DNA of 64,000 nucleotides, taken from positions 372,001 to 436,000 of the forward strand of contig NZ_JAHBYN010000001.1 of NCBI RefSeq assembly GCF_019635935.1, in the 5' to 3' direction. Below the pieces are notes generated by a model. That model ran no database searches, had not been told where the DNA came from, and saw only the letters and a program-made list of their open reading frames with translations. This stretch comes from Parvibaculum sp. GTDB lineage: Bacteria; Pseudomonadota; Alphaproteobacteria; Parvibaculales; Parvibaculaceae. The position numbers and the translations under genes were made by a program. This document shows, piece by piece, positions 28,262 to 37,218 of this stretch (the stretch's first letter is position 1; the number at the start of each line of letters is the position of its first letter).

Positions 28262-29440
28262 TCAAAAATTCCCCCGCGTCACCACCCGTCCGCAAGCCGC
28301 CGCAATCTCCGCCTCTCGCGCCGAAGCCTCCGGTTCCGTCCACCCCGCACACCGCGCATCCGCAGCCCCGTCCGCGCACCAGAGCCCCGACCCGTCCGCC
28401 TGCGGACGAAACCGCAAGCCCCGCGCATCCGCCCCGCCGAGCCTGCGTCCCAGATAGTTCAACACCTCAAGTCTGAGCCGCGCCGCCTCGCCGTCCATCG
28501 GCGCCACCCGCAAATGCATGCCCTTGAGCGGCACCGCCTCCACCGTCTCGACGGCGAGCCCCGTCTCGCCCCGCACCAGCCCCACGCGCAGCAGCAGCCC
28601 GAAATCGCGGCAGATGTCGAACCGCGCCATGTTCTGCGTACCGAGATGCAGAAAATTCCCCAGTCCATAAGCAACGAGATGCGACCCCGAAATCTCGACC
28701 CCCTTGGCGACATGCGCATGATGCCCGGCAACGATCGTCGCGCCGCCGCCTGCCGCCACGCGCCGGAACCGCTCGACATCCGCCGCATCGGTCAGCGGAT
28801 CGAATTCGCGCCCGTAATGTACCGACAGGATCCGCAGATCGGCCGCCTCCGCCTTCAGCCGCGCCGCGACCTCTGAAAAATCCACCCGCTCCTGCAACAT
28901 CCCCGCATGGCCCTCGCGCGCCGGCAGCCCGCCGCCCGCATTGCCGACCGCCGACACCGCGACCGTGAGCCCGCGCAACTCGAACACATGCGGCCGCATC
29001 GCTTCGTCGCGCGTCCGCCCGAGCCCCGGCGAGGCGCGCAAGCCCGGCACCGCCGCCACATGGGCCAGCGTCTCGCCCGCCCCGCGCGTCCCGTAGTCGA
29101 GCGCATGATTGTTGGCGAGCGAGAAAACATTGATCCCCGCTTCCGCAAATTCCCGCACCCCTTGCGGGTGCATGCGGAACACAAACATCTTGTCGCGCGC
29201 CGCAATGTCGCTGCGGTCGGTCACAACCGTTTCGAGATTGGCGAACACGACATCGCCCTGAAGCCAGGGCGCGATCCCGGCCAGCGCCTCGGCCCCCGCC
29301 ACCCGCTGCCCGCCCTTCCACCCGCCCCGCGCATCCAGCGGCGCCCCGCTCGCATTGAGCCCCGTGTCGCCCGCCAGCACTACCATCAGCCGCTCATCCG
29401 CTTGGGCAGGTAGCATCAGAATAAAAAACAAAGCGAGCAT
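28262..29440 (-). CDS. CapA / PgsA-like metallophosphatase-fold protein
   Basis: Exported protein of about 392 residues in the CapA (poly-gamma-glutamate synthesis / capsule) family, calcineurin-like fold. A signal peptide is visible (LALFFILMLPAQA). Then come VVLAGDTGLN, GDVVFANLETVVTD, INVFSLANNHALDYG, ILSVHYGREFD and TIVAGHHAHVAKGVEI, the expected metal-ligand motifs. No other capsule gene is nearby, so a role in polymer synthesis is not supported. I chose the ATG at 29440; the open frame upstream runs through a dispersed repeat and is not family-like. Confidence 0.82.
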   Translation of the reverse strand: MLALFFILMLPAQADERLMVVLAGDTGLNASGAPLDARGGWKGGQRVAGAEALAGIAPWLQGDVVFANLETVVTDRSDIAARDKMFVFRMHPQGVREFAEAGINVFSLANNHALDYGTRGAGETLAHVAAVPGLRASPGLGRTRDEAMRPHVFELRGLTVAVSAVGNAGGGLPAREGHAGMLQERVDFSEVAARLKAEAADLRILSVHYGREFDPLTDAADVERFRRVAAGGGATIVAGHHAHVAKGVEISGSHLVAYGLGNFLHLGTQNMARFDICRDFGLLLRVGLVRGETGLAVETVEAVPLKGMHLRVAPMDGEAARLRLEVLNYLGRRLGGADARGLRFRPQADGSGLWCADGAADARCAGWTEPEASAREAEIAAACGRVVTRGNF

Positions 29441-29446
29441 CACAAT

Positions 29447-29512
29447 CCCACCCGCCCCTGGGGGGCGGGTCGAAAAATTCAGGCGCAGCCGGAATTTTTC
29501 GGGGCGGGGGAC
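29447..29512. repeat. Dispersed palindromic intergenic repeat, copy 2
   Basis: Same design as 20033-20086: CCCGCCCC TG GGGGGCGGG, TCGAAAAATTC, a short loop, then GAATTTTTC GGGGCGGGGG. It lies immediately upstream of the capA-like start and is accidentally open in that reading frame. Confidence 0.6.
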
Positions 29513-29650
29513 TCCCCTCTCCACATCGAACACAACAAACGTCATGCACCCCATCCCCCAAAACCGTCATGGCCCGATTTATTCGGGCCATCCACGCCTT
29601 CCTTCATCGTAATATAAACACCCCTCGGAACCTGAATCGCGAAATCCCCC

Positions 29651-30559
29651 ATGCGCATCGGCATCGACCTCGGCGGCACCAAAATCGAAGCCCTCGCCCT
29701 CGACGCTGAAGGCCGCGAACTGGCGCGCCGCCGCATCGCCGCTCCGCAAGGGAACTACGACGCCACCGTCGCCGCGATCCGCGATCTCCTCGCCGCCCTC
29801 GAATCCGAAACCGGCGAGCAAGGGACCGTCGGCATCGGCATGCCCGGCGCCATTTCGCCTGCAACCGGCCTCGTCAAGAATGCCAACAGCACCTGGCTGA
29901 TCGGCCATCCCTTTGGGCGCGATCTCGAAGCGGCCCTTGCCCGTCCCGTCCGCCTCGCCAACGACGCCGACTGTTTCGCCCTCTCCGAAGCGGCCGACGG
30001 CGCGGGCGCGAACGCCGCTTCCGTCTTCGGCGTCATCCTCGGCACCGGCGTCGGCGGCGGCATCGTCGTCAACGGCGCGCTTCTGTCCGGCCCCAACGCC
30101 ATCGCCGGCGAATGGGGCCACAACCCGCTACCCTGGATGCACCCGGACGAATATCCGGGCGCGGATTGCTATTGCGGCAGGAAAGGCTGCATCGAAACAT
30201 GGCTTTCGGGCCCCGCCTTCGCCCGCCTCTACAAGGAGGAAGAAGGCGAGGCGCAAACGCCCGAGGAAATCGTCGCCGCCGCGCAAGCGGGCAAACGCCC
30301 TGCCCGCCTCGCGCTCCGCCGCTATGCCGACCGCCTCGCCCGGGCGCTCGCCCACGCGATCAACATTCTCGATCCCGAAGTGATCGTCCTCGGCGGCGGC
30401 ATGTCGAACATCGAAGCCCTCTACGACGAAGTCCCGGCGCGCTGGAGCGCCTATGTCTTCTCCGACACAGTCGAAACCCGCTTGCGCCGCAACAAGCACG
30501 GCGACGCCAGCGGCGTCCGCGGCGCGGCATGGCTCTGGCCGGAAGGGAGCAGCGCATGA
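29651..30559 (+). CDS. mak: ROK family sugar kinase (fructokinase-like)
   Basis: 302-residue ROK kinase very close in pattern to E. coli Mak fructokinase. It has the N-terminal phosphate loop [63 protein letters not shown], zinc site [12 protein letters not shown], and [15 protein letters not shown] near the end. The likely reaction is ATP phosphorylation of fructose or a similar hexose; the exact sugar is an inference. The stop overlaps the dinB start by four bases, an odd pairing of a sugar kinase with a DNA polymerase. Confidence 0.88.
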   Translation: MRIGIDLGGTKIEALALDAEGRELARRRIAAPQGNYDATVAAIRDLLAALESETGEQGTVGIGMPGAISPATGLVKNANSTWLIGHPFGRDLEAALARPVRLANDADCFALSEAADGAGANAASVFGVILGTGVGGGIVVNGALLSGPNAIAGEWGHNPLPWMHPDEYPGADCYCGRKGCIETWLSGPAFARLYKEEEGEAQTPEEIVAAAQAGKRPARLALRRYADRLARALAHAINILDPEVIVLGGGMSNIEALYDEVPARWSAYVFSDTVETRLRRNKHGDASGVRGAAWLWPEGSSA

Positions 30560-31815
30560 GCGACGGCTTCTGCCGCGATTGTCTCTCTGCCGCCCCCGAA
30601 GGCGCGACGCGTTGTCCGTCCTGTAAGCGACCGCGCCTGAAATTCCATCCCGAGATTCACGAACTCGCCATCGCCCATCTCGATTGCGACGCTTTCTATG
30701 CCGCGGTCGAAAAGCGCGACGATCCTTCCTTGCGCGACAAGCCGCTGATCATCGGCGGCGGCAAGCGCGGCGTCGTCTCGACATGCTGCTACATCGCGCG
30801 CATTCGCGGCGTGCGCTCCGCCATGCCGATGTTCAAGGCGCTGGCCGCCTGCCCCGAGGCTGTCGTCATGCCGCCGAACATGGCGAAATACGCCGAGGTC
30901 GGCCGCGAGGTCCGCCAGTTGATGCGCGAGCTGACGCCGCTGGTCGAGCCGCTGTCGATCGACGAGGCCTTTCTCGATCTCGCCGGCACCGAGCGTCTGC
31001 ATCACGGCTCGCCCGCACTCAGCATGGCCCGCCTGGTCAACCGCATCGAAAAGGAAATCGGCATCACCGTTTCGGTCGGCCTCAGCCACAACAAGTTTCT
31101 GGCGAAAATCGCCTCCGACCTCGACAAGCCGCGCGGCTTCTCGGTCATCGGCCGCGCCGAGACGCTTTCCTTCCTCGCCGCAAAGCCCGTGTCGCTGATC
31201 TGGGGTGTCGGCAAGGCTTTCGAGGCGAAGCTCGCCCGCGACGGCATCACGCGCATTTCGCAACTACAGCGCATGGAGGAAAATGAGTTGATGGCGCGCT
31301 ACGGCTCGATGGGAAGCCGGCTCTGGCGTCTCGCCCGCGGCCTTGACGTACGCACCGTCGAACCGTCGCAAGGCGCGAAAAGCATCTCCGCCGAAACGAC
31401 GTTCACGGACGATATCTCGGATGCCGCCGCGCTCGACCGCATCCTCTGGCCGCTCTGCGAAAAAGTCTCGCGCCGCGCCAAGGCCGCCGGCCTGTCCGGC
31501 GCGACCGTCGTCCTGAAACTGAAGACCGCCGACTTCAAGACCCGCACCCGCAACCAGACCCTCCACGATCCGACGCAGCTTGCCGAGGTGATCTACCGCA
31601 TCGCCGCGCCCCTGCTGGCCAGAGAAGCGACCGGCACCGCCTTCCGCCTGCTTGGCGTCGGCATTTCGCAACTGACCGACGGCGATCTCGCCGACCCGCC
31701 CGACATGCTCGACCCGGCGGCGACCCGGCGTGCCACGGCCGAGCGGGCAATGGACAGGCTCCGTGCCAAATTCGGGGATAAGTCGATCGGCAAGGGTCGT
31801 GGATTGCGGCGCTGA
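30556..31815 (+). CDS. dinB: Y-family DNA polymerase IV with N-terminal zinc motif
   Basis: Translesion polymerase, 419 residues. An added N-terminal module holds C6, C9, C20 and C23 (CRDC...CPSC), probably a zinc ribbon, as in other alphaproteobacterial DinB proteins. The palm carries [12 protein letters not shown] and [10 protein letters not shown] with the catalytic acids; [14 protein letters not shown] and [12 protein letters not shown] mark thumb and HhH parts. I do not see a clear beta-clamp-binding motif at the C-terminus (GKGRGLRR). Translationally coupled to the upstream sugar kinase. A perfect hairpin lies three bases after the stop. Confidence 0.95.
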   Translation: MSDGFCRDCLSAAPEGATRCPSCKRPRLKFHPEIHELAIAHLDCDAFYAAVEKRDDPSLRDKPLIIGGGKRGVVSTCCYIARIRGVRSAMPMFKALAACPEAVVMPPNMAKYAEVGREVRQLMRELTPLVEPLSIDEAFLDLAGTERLHHGSPALSMARLVNRIEKEIGITVSVGLSHNKFLAKIASDLDKPRGFSVIGRAETLSFLAAKPVSLIWGVGKAFEAKLARDGITRISQLQRMEENELMARYGSMGSRLWRLARGLDVRTVEPSQGAKSISAETTFTDDISDAAALDRILWPLCEKVSRRAKAAGLSGATVVLKLKTADFKTRTRNQTLHDPTQLAEVIYRIAAPLLAREATGTAFRLLGVGISQLTDGDLADPPDMLDPAATRRATAERAMDRLRAKFGDKSIGKGRGLRR

Positions 31816-31817
31816 GG

Positions 31818-31842
31818 CGGGGATAAGTTCGACTTATCCCCG
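31818..31842 (+). terminator. Hairpin after dinB (no U-tract)
   Basis: Arms GGGGATAAGT and ACTTATCCCC around TCG, with one more C/G pair outside: an 11-bp perfect stem. No run of Ts follows on either strand, so termination would be weak or Rho-assisted. The arm sequence recurs at 61711-61767. Confidence 0.45.
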
Positions 31843-31857
31843 GGGCCAAATCGATTT

Positions 31858-31886
31858 GTGACAGTTTTTTGACAGATCGATGACAG
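31858..31886 (-). promoter_or_regulatory. Pho box (three CTGTCA repeats at 11-bp period)
   Basis: On the minus strand: CTGTCA-TCGAT-CTGTCA-AAAAA-CTGTCAC. The last 18 bases match the E. coli Pho box consensus (CTGTCATAWAWCTGTMAY) at 17 of 18 positions. It lies between the convergent ends of dinB and eipB and points into the end of dinB. No good -10 follows, so its function here is unclear. Confidence 0.5.
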
Positions 31887-31896
31887 TCGCACCGTT

Positions 31897-32742
31897 TCAG
31901 CACGAGCCGGGTTCGAAATAATGCAGCTCGGTGAGTTCCCCGACCATCTCGACATCCGAGTAATCCAGCACCAGCGCGGCCGAAACCCCATTGGGGAAAA
32001 GGAGATAGCCCATTTCGAAATCGGGCAGCCCCTCCAGATTGTCGCCGTCGAAATAGCTGAGCCGCACCGGCCAGGCCTTCATATCGGCAAGCCGCGCACC
32101 CTCACCTGTCACAATCGCCGCCTCCGCGACCGCGCGTGGCACCGCTAAGGCCTTGCCAATAAAGGCATTTGTCGGGTTTTCGGTCTCCTCCGTACCGTCG
32201 AAAAGCGGTGCCGTGAAGATCTGTTTGCCGGCCTCCGCCGCCGCCATCAGCGCCAGTCCATGGGCAACCGGAAACAGCACATCGCCGGACATTTCGATCG
32301 GCGCCTCGCCCTCCCGCTCAACGGTTGTCTTCCCCTTCGCGGCGTCGCGCCGGGCGAATCCGCTTTCAGTTTCAATGAGTTGGCCATTCAAATATTCCGT
32401 CCGCGTGAACCGGAATTCATCCCCGTCCGCCGCCTCCCAGGTACTCAGGCGCACATCGTTGCTGACCGACGCATCGTCGCCACCCGTCACATGCGTCACC
32501 ACCCGCTGCGTCGACGTATAGCCACCGCACGCCACACCACCGCGCCATTCGACAACCATCCGCCCTTCGATGCCGGCAACGTCGCTGACCGGTTGCGAGC
32601 GCCCCAGCGACAAATCGTAGACGGCACGATGCATCTGCAAATCCGCGCCAATCGCTGCGGCAGTTGAAACCGATGCGATGGCGGAAAGAAAGACGACAAT
32701 CGAAATCGTTCGCGTTATTGGCATTTTTCGGGCTTTCTTCAC
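31897..32742 (-). CDS. eipB: Periplasmic envelope integrity protein EipB (DUF1849)
   Basis: 281-residue DUF1849 protein. Brucella EipB, the studied member, is a periplasmic beta-spiral protein needed for envelope stress resistance and virulence, with one conserved disulfide. Here the only two cysteines are Cys72 (VACGGY) and the C-terminal Cys281, the same separation I recall for Brucella. A signal peptide is visible (ITRTISIVVFLSAIASVSTAAA). I chose GTG 32742, with GGGGA seven bases upstream; ATG 32724 is the alternative. Confidence 0.87.
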   Translation of the reverse strand: MKKARKMPITRTISIVVFLSAIASVSTAAAIGADLQMHRAVYDLSLGRSQPVSDVAGIEGRMVVEWRGGVACGGYTSTQRVVTHVTGGDDASVSNDVRLSTWEAADGDEFRFTRTEYLNGQLIETESGFARRDAAKGKTTVEREGEAPIEMSGDVLFPVAHGLALMAAAEAGKQIFTAPLFDGTEETENPTNAFIGKALAVPRAVAEAAIVTGEGARLADMKAWPVRLSYFDGDNLEGLPDFEMGYLLFPNGVSAALVLDYSDVEMVGELTELHYFEPGSC

Positions 32743-32817
32743 TTACTTATCCCCGGTCTGTTGCGATCCTACATCATCGGCTAAACCGGATCGTCAACCG
32801 AACACCTCAAGGCTCCG

Positions 32818-33783
32818 ATGTCTCGTCCCCCTATCCTGCTGACCCGCAAACTGCCGCCCGACGTCGAAGCCCGCGCAACCCGCGACTACGAAGCCGAACT
32901 GAATTCCGGCGATTGCCTCTACACGCGCGAGGAATTGCTGGCGCGCGCGGCAAACAAGGAAGCACTTCTCGCCACAGTGACCGACCGGATCGACGCAAAA
33001 CTGATCGCCGCCCTGCCGCAAAGCATCCGTGTCATCGCCACCTTCTCGGTCGGCTACGACCACATCGATGTCGCCGCCGCCGCGGCGCGCAACATCATCG
33101 TCACCAACACGCCCGATGTACTCACCGACGCAACGGCTGAAATCGCGATGCTGCTGATGCTCGGCGCGGCGCGCGGCGCGGCCGCCGGCGCTGCAACCAT
33201 TCGCGAAGGACGCTGGAAAAACTGGGCGCCGACCGGCATGCTCGGCCGCGAAATTTCCGGCAAACGCCTCGGCATTCTCGGCCTCGGACGCATCGGCCAG
33301 GCTACCGCCCGGCGCGCCCGCGCCTTCGGTATGACGATCCATTATCACAATCGCAAACGCCTGGCGTCCGATGCCGAAGAAGGCGCGATCTTCCACGAAG
33401 ACGTTGCATCGTTGTTTCGTTCGTCGGACATACTGTCGATCCATTGTGCCTCGACACCCGAGACGCGCCGCATCGTCAATGCCGAAACCCTGGCGCTGCT
33501 GCCGCCGGGCGCCGTCGTCGTCAACACGGCGCGCGGCGACATCGTGGACGACGATGCACTGATTGCCGCGCTTGCGTCCGGCCGCGTCGCTGCCGCCGGC
33601 CTCGATGTGTTCAACAACGAGCCGAACTTGCATCCGGGTTATCTCGGATTGCCAAACGCTTTTCTGCTGCCGCATCTGGGAAGCGCAACGCTCGAAACGC
33701 GCAATGCCATGGGCTTTCGCGCGCTCGACAATCTCGACGATTTCTTTACCGGCCGCCCGCCGCGCGATCGGGTGACGCCATGA
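32818..33783 (+). CDS. D-2-hydroxyacid dehydrogenase (glyoxylate/hydroxypyruvate reductase type)
   Basis: 321-residue NAD(P)-dependent D-2-hydroxyacid dehydrogenase, close to the GyaR / D-glycerate dehydrogenase group. Motifs: SVGYDHIDVAAAAARNIIVTNTPDVLT, Rossmann loop LGILGLGRIGQATARRARAFG (about 143-163), Arg in VNTARGDIVDD, acidic residue in NNEPN and catalytic His in LLPHLGSAT. The stop overlaps the start of an SUMF1-like lipoprotein gene (ATGA), so the two are translated together. Confidence 0.9.
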   Translation: MSRPPILLTRKLPPDVEARATRDYEAELNSGDCLYTREELLARAANKEALLATVTDRIDAKLIAALPQSIRVIATFSVGYDHIDVAAAAARNIIVTNTPDVLTDATAEIAMLLMLGAARGAAAGAATIREGRWKNWAPTGMLGREISGKRLGILGLGRIGQATARRARAFGMTIHYHNRKRLASDAEEGAIFHEDVASLFRSSDILSIHCASTPETRRIVNAETLALLPPGAVVVNTARGDIVDDDALIAALASGRVAAAGLDVFNNEPNLHPGYLGLPNAFLLPHLGSATLETRNAMGFRALDNLDDFFTGRPPRDRVTP

Positions 33784-34673
33784 TTCGTATCCTTCTGGCA
33801 GGAGCATTGATCGGGCTCGCCGCCTGCGGCGATGCACCCGACGCCTTCAAGACAATGCGCGATTGCGACGACTGTCCCACGCTCATCGTCTTGCCGCCGG
33901 GATCGTTCATGCGGGGTGCCGACGAAACCGACCCGGCCGCCGACATCAGCGAGCATCCGCGCCACGAAGTTCAAATTTCAAAACCGTTCGCGATGGCAAC
34001 CGTCGCCGTCACCGTCGCGGAATTTACGGTCTTCGCCGATGCCACGGGACACGAGCCTCCCGGCGGTTGCTACACGCTGACGGACGATGGCTGGCGCGTT
34101 GACGAAACCGCGAGCTGGCGCAACCCCGGCTTCCCACAAGACCCGTCACATCCCGTCGTCTGCGTCTCATGGCACGACGCAACCGCCTATGCGGCATGGA
34201 TGACCGAACGAACCGGCAAGCCCTACCGCCTGCCGAGCGAGGCCGAATGGGAATACGCGGCGCGCGGCGGCACGACAGGCATGAACTTCTGGGGCGACGA
34301 CGACAGCCTCACCTGCGACTACGCCAGCGTCAACGACATTACCGCCAAGAACAAGGTGGCAAAGGTCGCCGAGCCCTGCGACGACGGTTTCATGTACACA
34401 AGCCCGGTCGGCAGCTTCCGCCCCAATCCCTTCGGTCTCTATGACGTCGTCGGCAACGCCTGGGTCTGGCTCGCCGATTGCTGGCTCGGCGACTACAGGC
34501 TCGGGCCACGCGACGGCAGCCCGAACGCCGCCGAAAATTGCGGCATCCGCGTCCTCCGCGGCGGCTCATGGACTGACACGCCGGGGCCCGTTCGGATCGG
34601 GGCGCGCGAAAGCCGCGTACCCGGCGAGCGGCTTTCGATCGCCGGATTCCGCCTCGTTCGCGATCTCGAATAG
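33780..34673 (+). CDS. SUMF1/EgtB/PvdO-type (formylglycine-generating enzyme-like) lipoprotein
   Basis: 297 residues. A lipoprotein signal (LLAGALIGLAAC) is followed by an FGE-sulfatase domain: LPPGSFMRGADETD, HPVVCVSWHDATAYAAWMTE, YRLPSEAEWEYAARGG, FGLYDVVGNAWVWLADCW, VLRGGSWTDTP and GFRLVRDL. Family members include formylglycine-generating enzyme, EgtB/PvdO-like oxidases and non-catalytic sugar- or peptide-binding versions. I cannot assign the copper cysteines, and no sulfatase is nearby, so a catalytic role is uncertain. Translationally coupled to the preceding dehydrogenase. Confidence 0.85.
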   Translation: MIRILLAGALIGLAACGDAPDAFKTMRDCDDCPTLIVLPPGSFMRGADETDPAADISEHPRHEVQISKPFAMATVAVTVAEFTVFADATGHEPPGGCYTLTDDGWRVDETASWRNPGFPQDPSHPVVCVSWHDATAYAAWMTERTGKPYRLPSEAEWEYAARGGTTGMNFWGDDDSLTCDYASVNDITAKNKVAKVAEPCDDGFMYTSPVGSFRPNPFGLYDVVGNAWVWLADCWLGDYRLGPRDGSPNAAENCGIRVLRGGSWTDTPGPVRIGARESRVPGERLSIAGFRLVRDLE

Positions 34674-34850
34674 CGGCCCGTTTGACCCGGCAAAGCTGAG
34701 TCACACGGAATTTTTTGCCGGGCATTCGCGTCGGCTTCCTTGCTCAACCCACTGAATTCAATAGATTTTTTTCGTGGCAAAGCCTTTGCATTTCCCATAG
34801 CGGGATGAACCGGCCTTGAAAGGGATCGCAAGAGAATTGCGAGGGGAACG

Positions 34851-35570
34851 ATGGGCTACGTGAAGCGCATGGCAGGCACCGGAACGCGGCCGTCTTCGCT
34901 GGGCGAAGGGGCGCTGCAAGTCGATCCGCCGACGGAGCGATTCCGCCGGAGCATCGGCGCGGTCCCGCGCGGACCGGCAAGCCGCGAACTTGTTAACCGG
35001 GCACTCGCCTATGCCGACGAGGCCGAATTGCGCATTGTCGAACTCAATGAGCGCGTACGCCGGCTCGAAGCCCTGACCCAGACCGACGAATTGACCGGCC
35101 TGCTCAACCGTCGCGGCTTCGACGAAGTGCTGCGACGTAACCTGCTGAGCGCCGCACGTCACGAAGAGGCCGGGCTGCTCGCCTATATCGATCTCGACGG
35201 TTTCAAGGCAATCAACGATCGTTGCGGACACGTGGCAGGCGATGAAGTTTTGCGCGCGGTGGGTACATTTCTCAGCAAGAGCATCCGTGCCACGGACTAT
35301 GCCGCGCGCCTCGGCGGCGACGAATTCGCTATTCTTTTCGTACGCGCGGACCACAAGCGCGCCCGCGAACGCGCCCGCGAGATGGTACGCGGCATCGCGC
35401 AGCTTGAAATCGCTTGCAAGTCGCACAAGATTTCGGTCAGCGCCAGTCTCGGCCTCGCCTCATACACGGGCGAAACCTCGCCGAAGGAGCTGCTCGACCG
35501 TGCCGATCGCGCCATGTATGCGGACAAGAAAAACGGCGGTCGCGCGGCGCGCCTGACAACGCACGGCTAA
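34851..35570 (+). CDS. GGDEF diguanylate cyclase
   Basis: 239 residues. A basic, disordered N-terminus is followed by a short coiled segment (ADEAELRIVELNERVRRLE) and a complete GGDEF domain: DELTGLLNRRGFD, AYIDLDGFKAINDRCGH, GGDEF at about 155-159, and DRADRAMYADKKNGG. RATD five residues before GGDEF is an intact I-site, so product inhibition is expected. No sensor or membrane domain is present, so activation must come from a partner. GAGGGGAACG precedes the ATG. Confidence 0.92.
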   Translation: MGYVKRMAGTGTRPSSLGEGALQVDPPTERFRRSIGAVPRGPASRELVNRALAYADEAELRIVELNERVRRLEALTQTDELTGLLNRRGFDEVLRRNLLSAARHEEAGLLAYIDLDGFKAINDRCGHVAGDEVLRAVGTFLSKSIRATDYAARLGGDEFAILFVRADHKRARERAREMVRGIAQLEIACKSHKISVSASLGLASYTGETSPKELLDRADRAMYADKKNGGRAARLTTHG

Positions 35571-35575
35571 TCCGC

Positions 35576-36616
35576 TCACTTCAGCGCCATTCCCTTCGGT
35601 TGCTGCTGCGTGATGCAGTGGATCGACCCGCCACCTTGCGCGATTTCAAGCGCCGGCACCTGCATCACCTGCCGTCCCGGAAAAGCCTCCGCCATAATCT
35701 CGGCCGCCTTGCCGTCGTTTGGATCGTCATAGGTCGGCATCACGACGCCGCCATTCGCGATATAGGCATTGACATAGGACGTGCAGAGCCGCCGGCCGTC
35801 CGGCCGCAGCAGATTGCGCCGCGGTTGCGGAATTTCAATGACCTCGAGTTTTTTGCCGCGGGCATCGCGCACCGCTTCGATCCGCGCGCGATTGTCCTGC
35901 ATCCGGGCGTAATTCGGGTCGTTGCGATCTTCCGGCATGTGCAGCAACACACGGCCCTCGCCGGCAAAACAGGCAATCATATCAACATGACCGCTCGTCT
36001 CGTCATCCTCAAGCCCCCGGTCGAGCCAGACAATGCGCGACACGCCGAGATTGAGCGCGAGATTCTCCTCGATCTGCTGGCGCGTCAGTTCCGGATTCCG
36101 ATTGTCGTTGAGCAGACATTCCTCGGTCGTCAGAAGCGTTCCGTATCCATCCGCACATATGGAGCCGCCCTCCAGCACCATGCCCCCTTTGTAGACCCGC
36201 ATGCCGAGCCGTTCGAGAACGAGGCCGCCCACCGCCGCGTCGTGGTCGTAGTTCTGATAGGCGTTACCCCAGGCATTGAAACGCCAATGCGTCCCGGCAA
36301 CACCGCCCTTGCCGTCGACAACGAAAATTGGTCCGGAATCCCGCGCCCAGCTGTCGTCGATCGGCAGCGGCACGATCTCGACGTCGCGGCCACAAGCCAG
36401 CCGCGCCTGCGCTTCATCCTCCGGGCGGCAGATCATCGATACCGGCTCGAAGCCCGCAATCGTCCGCGCAACCTGGGCATAGGCCGCATAGGCCTGTGGC
36501 AGGCGTTCGCCCCACAACTCGCCGCGGCTCGGCCACTGCATCCAGCACCGTTCATGCGGCTCCCATTCGGCGGGCATGAAAAGGCCATCATCCATCGGCC
36601 TGCGTGTTTCGCTCAT
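35576..36616 (-). CDS. aguA: Agmatine deiminase
   Basis: 346-residue agmatine deiminase (agmatine to N-carbamoylputrescine and ammonia). Family features: MPAEWEPHERCWMQWPSR at the N-terminus, PIDDSWARDSGPIFV, GGMVLEGGSICADGYGTLLTTEECLLN, DDETSGHVDMIACF and the catalytic Cys in AQGGGSIHCITQQQPKG. The start ATG has GAGAGGGG eight bases upstream. No N-carbamoylputrescine amidase (aguB) is in the window. It faces the diguanylate cyclase gene (stops five bases apart) and is divergent from ridA. Confidence 0.94.
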   Translation of the reverse strand: MSETRRPMDDGLFMPAEWEPHERCWMQWPSRGELWGERLPQAYAAYAQVARTIAGFEPVSMICRPEDEAQARLACGRDVEIVPLPIDDSWARDSGPIFVVDGKGGVAGTHWRFNAWGNAYQNYDHDAAVGGLVLERLGMRVYKGGMVLEGGSICADGYGTLLTTEECLLNDNRNPELTRQQIEENLALNLGVSRIVWLDRGLEDDETSGHVDMIACFAGEGRVLLHMPEDRNDPNYARMQDNRARIEAVRDARGKKLEVIEIPQPRRNLLRPDGRRLCTSYVNAYIANGGVVMPTYDDPNDGKAAEIMAEAFPGRQVMQVPALEIAQGGGSIHCITQQQPKGMALK

Positions 36617-36723
36617 TATGCGACCCCTCTCATGTCCGCCGGGCTTTCGCCCGGTCATCCGAAAGGTTAGGTATAGCTTCTGGAACACACGCGGCAAGCA
36701 CGAGCAGCGACGGGAGAATACCG

Positions 36724-37191
36724 ATGGCCGGAAAAATCGACGGACGCCTGAAAGAATTGGGTATCGAACTTCCGGCGCCCGCCGGGCCCGCCGGCACCTA
36801 CGTGCCCTATGTCGTCACCGGAAATCTGGTCTTCATATCCGGTCAAGGCCCGATGGGTGGCTCGGGCATCGCCTATCAGGGCAAGCTCGGCAAGGACCAT
36901 GACATCGACGCCGGCAAGGCCGCCGCCCGCCTGACCATGCTCAATGTGCTGGCGCAACTGAAAGCCGCGTGTGGCGGCGATCTCGACCGCGTAAAGCGCG
37001 CCGTAAAAATTCTCGGCTTCGTCAACGCAACGCCCGACTTCGACCAGCAACCGGCCGTCATCAACGGGGCGTCCGACCTCCTTGTCGAGATTTTCGGCGA
37101 CGCCGGACGTCATGCCCGCTCTGCCGTCGCCGCGCCGAGCCTCCCCTTCCAGATCACGGTCGAAATCGAGGCCATTTTCGAGATCGCGTGA
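36724..37191 (+). CDS. RidA family enamine/imine deaminase
   Basis: 155-residue RidA/YjgF/UK114-family protein of the longer subgroup. Such proteins hydrolyse reactive enamine or imine intermediates from PLP enzymes, or act in specific catabolic routes. Visible: ELPAPAGPAGTYVPYVVTGN, FISGQGPM, LGFVNATPDF and a C-terminal ARSAVAAPSLPFQITVEIEA, whose Arg is the canonical carboxylate-binding residue. GGGAGA precedes the ATG. It may be first in a short plus-strand cluster with the FemAB-like and HIT genes. Confidence 0.88.
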   Translation: MAGKIDGRLKELGIELPAPAGPAGTYVPYVVTGNLVFISGQGPMGGSGIAYQGKLGKDHDIDAGKAAARLTMLNVLAQLKAACGGDLDRVKRAVKILGFVNATPDFDQQPAVINGASDLLVEIFGDAGRHARSAVAAPSLPFQITVEIEAIFEIA

Positions 37192-37218
37192 GACGGCGCC
37201 CTTCTCTAGAATTGCCAC

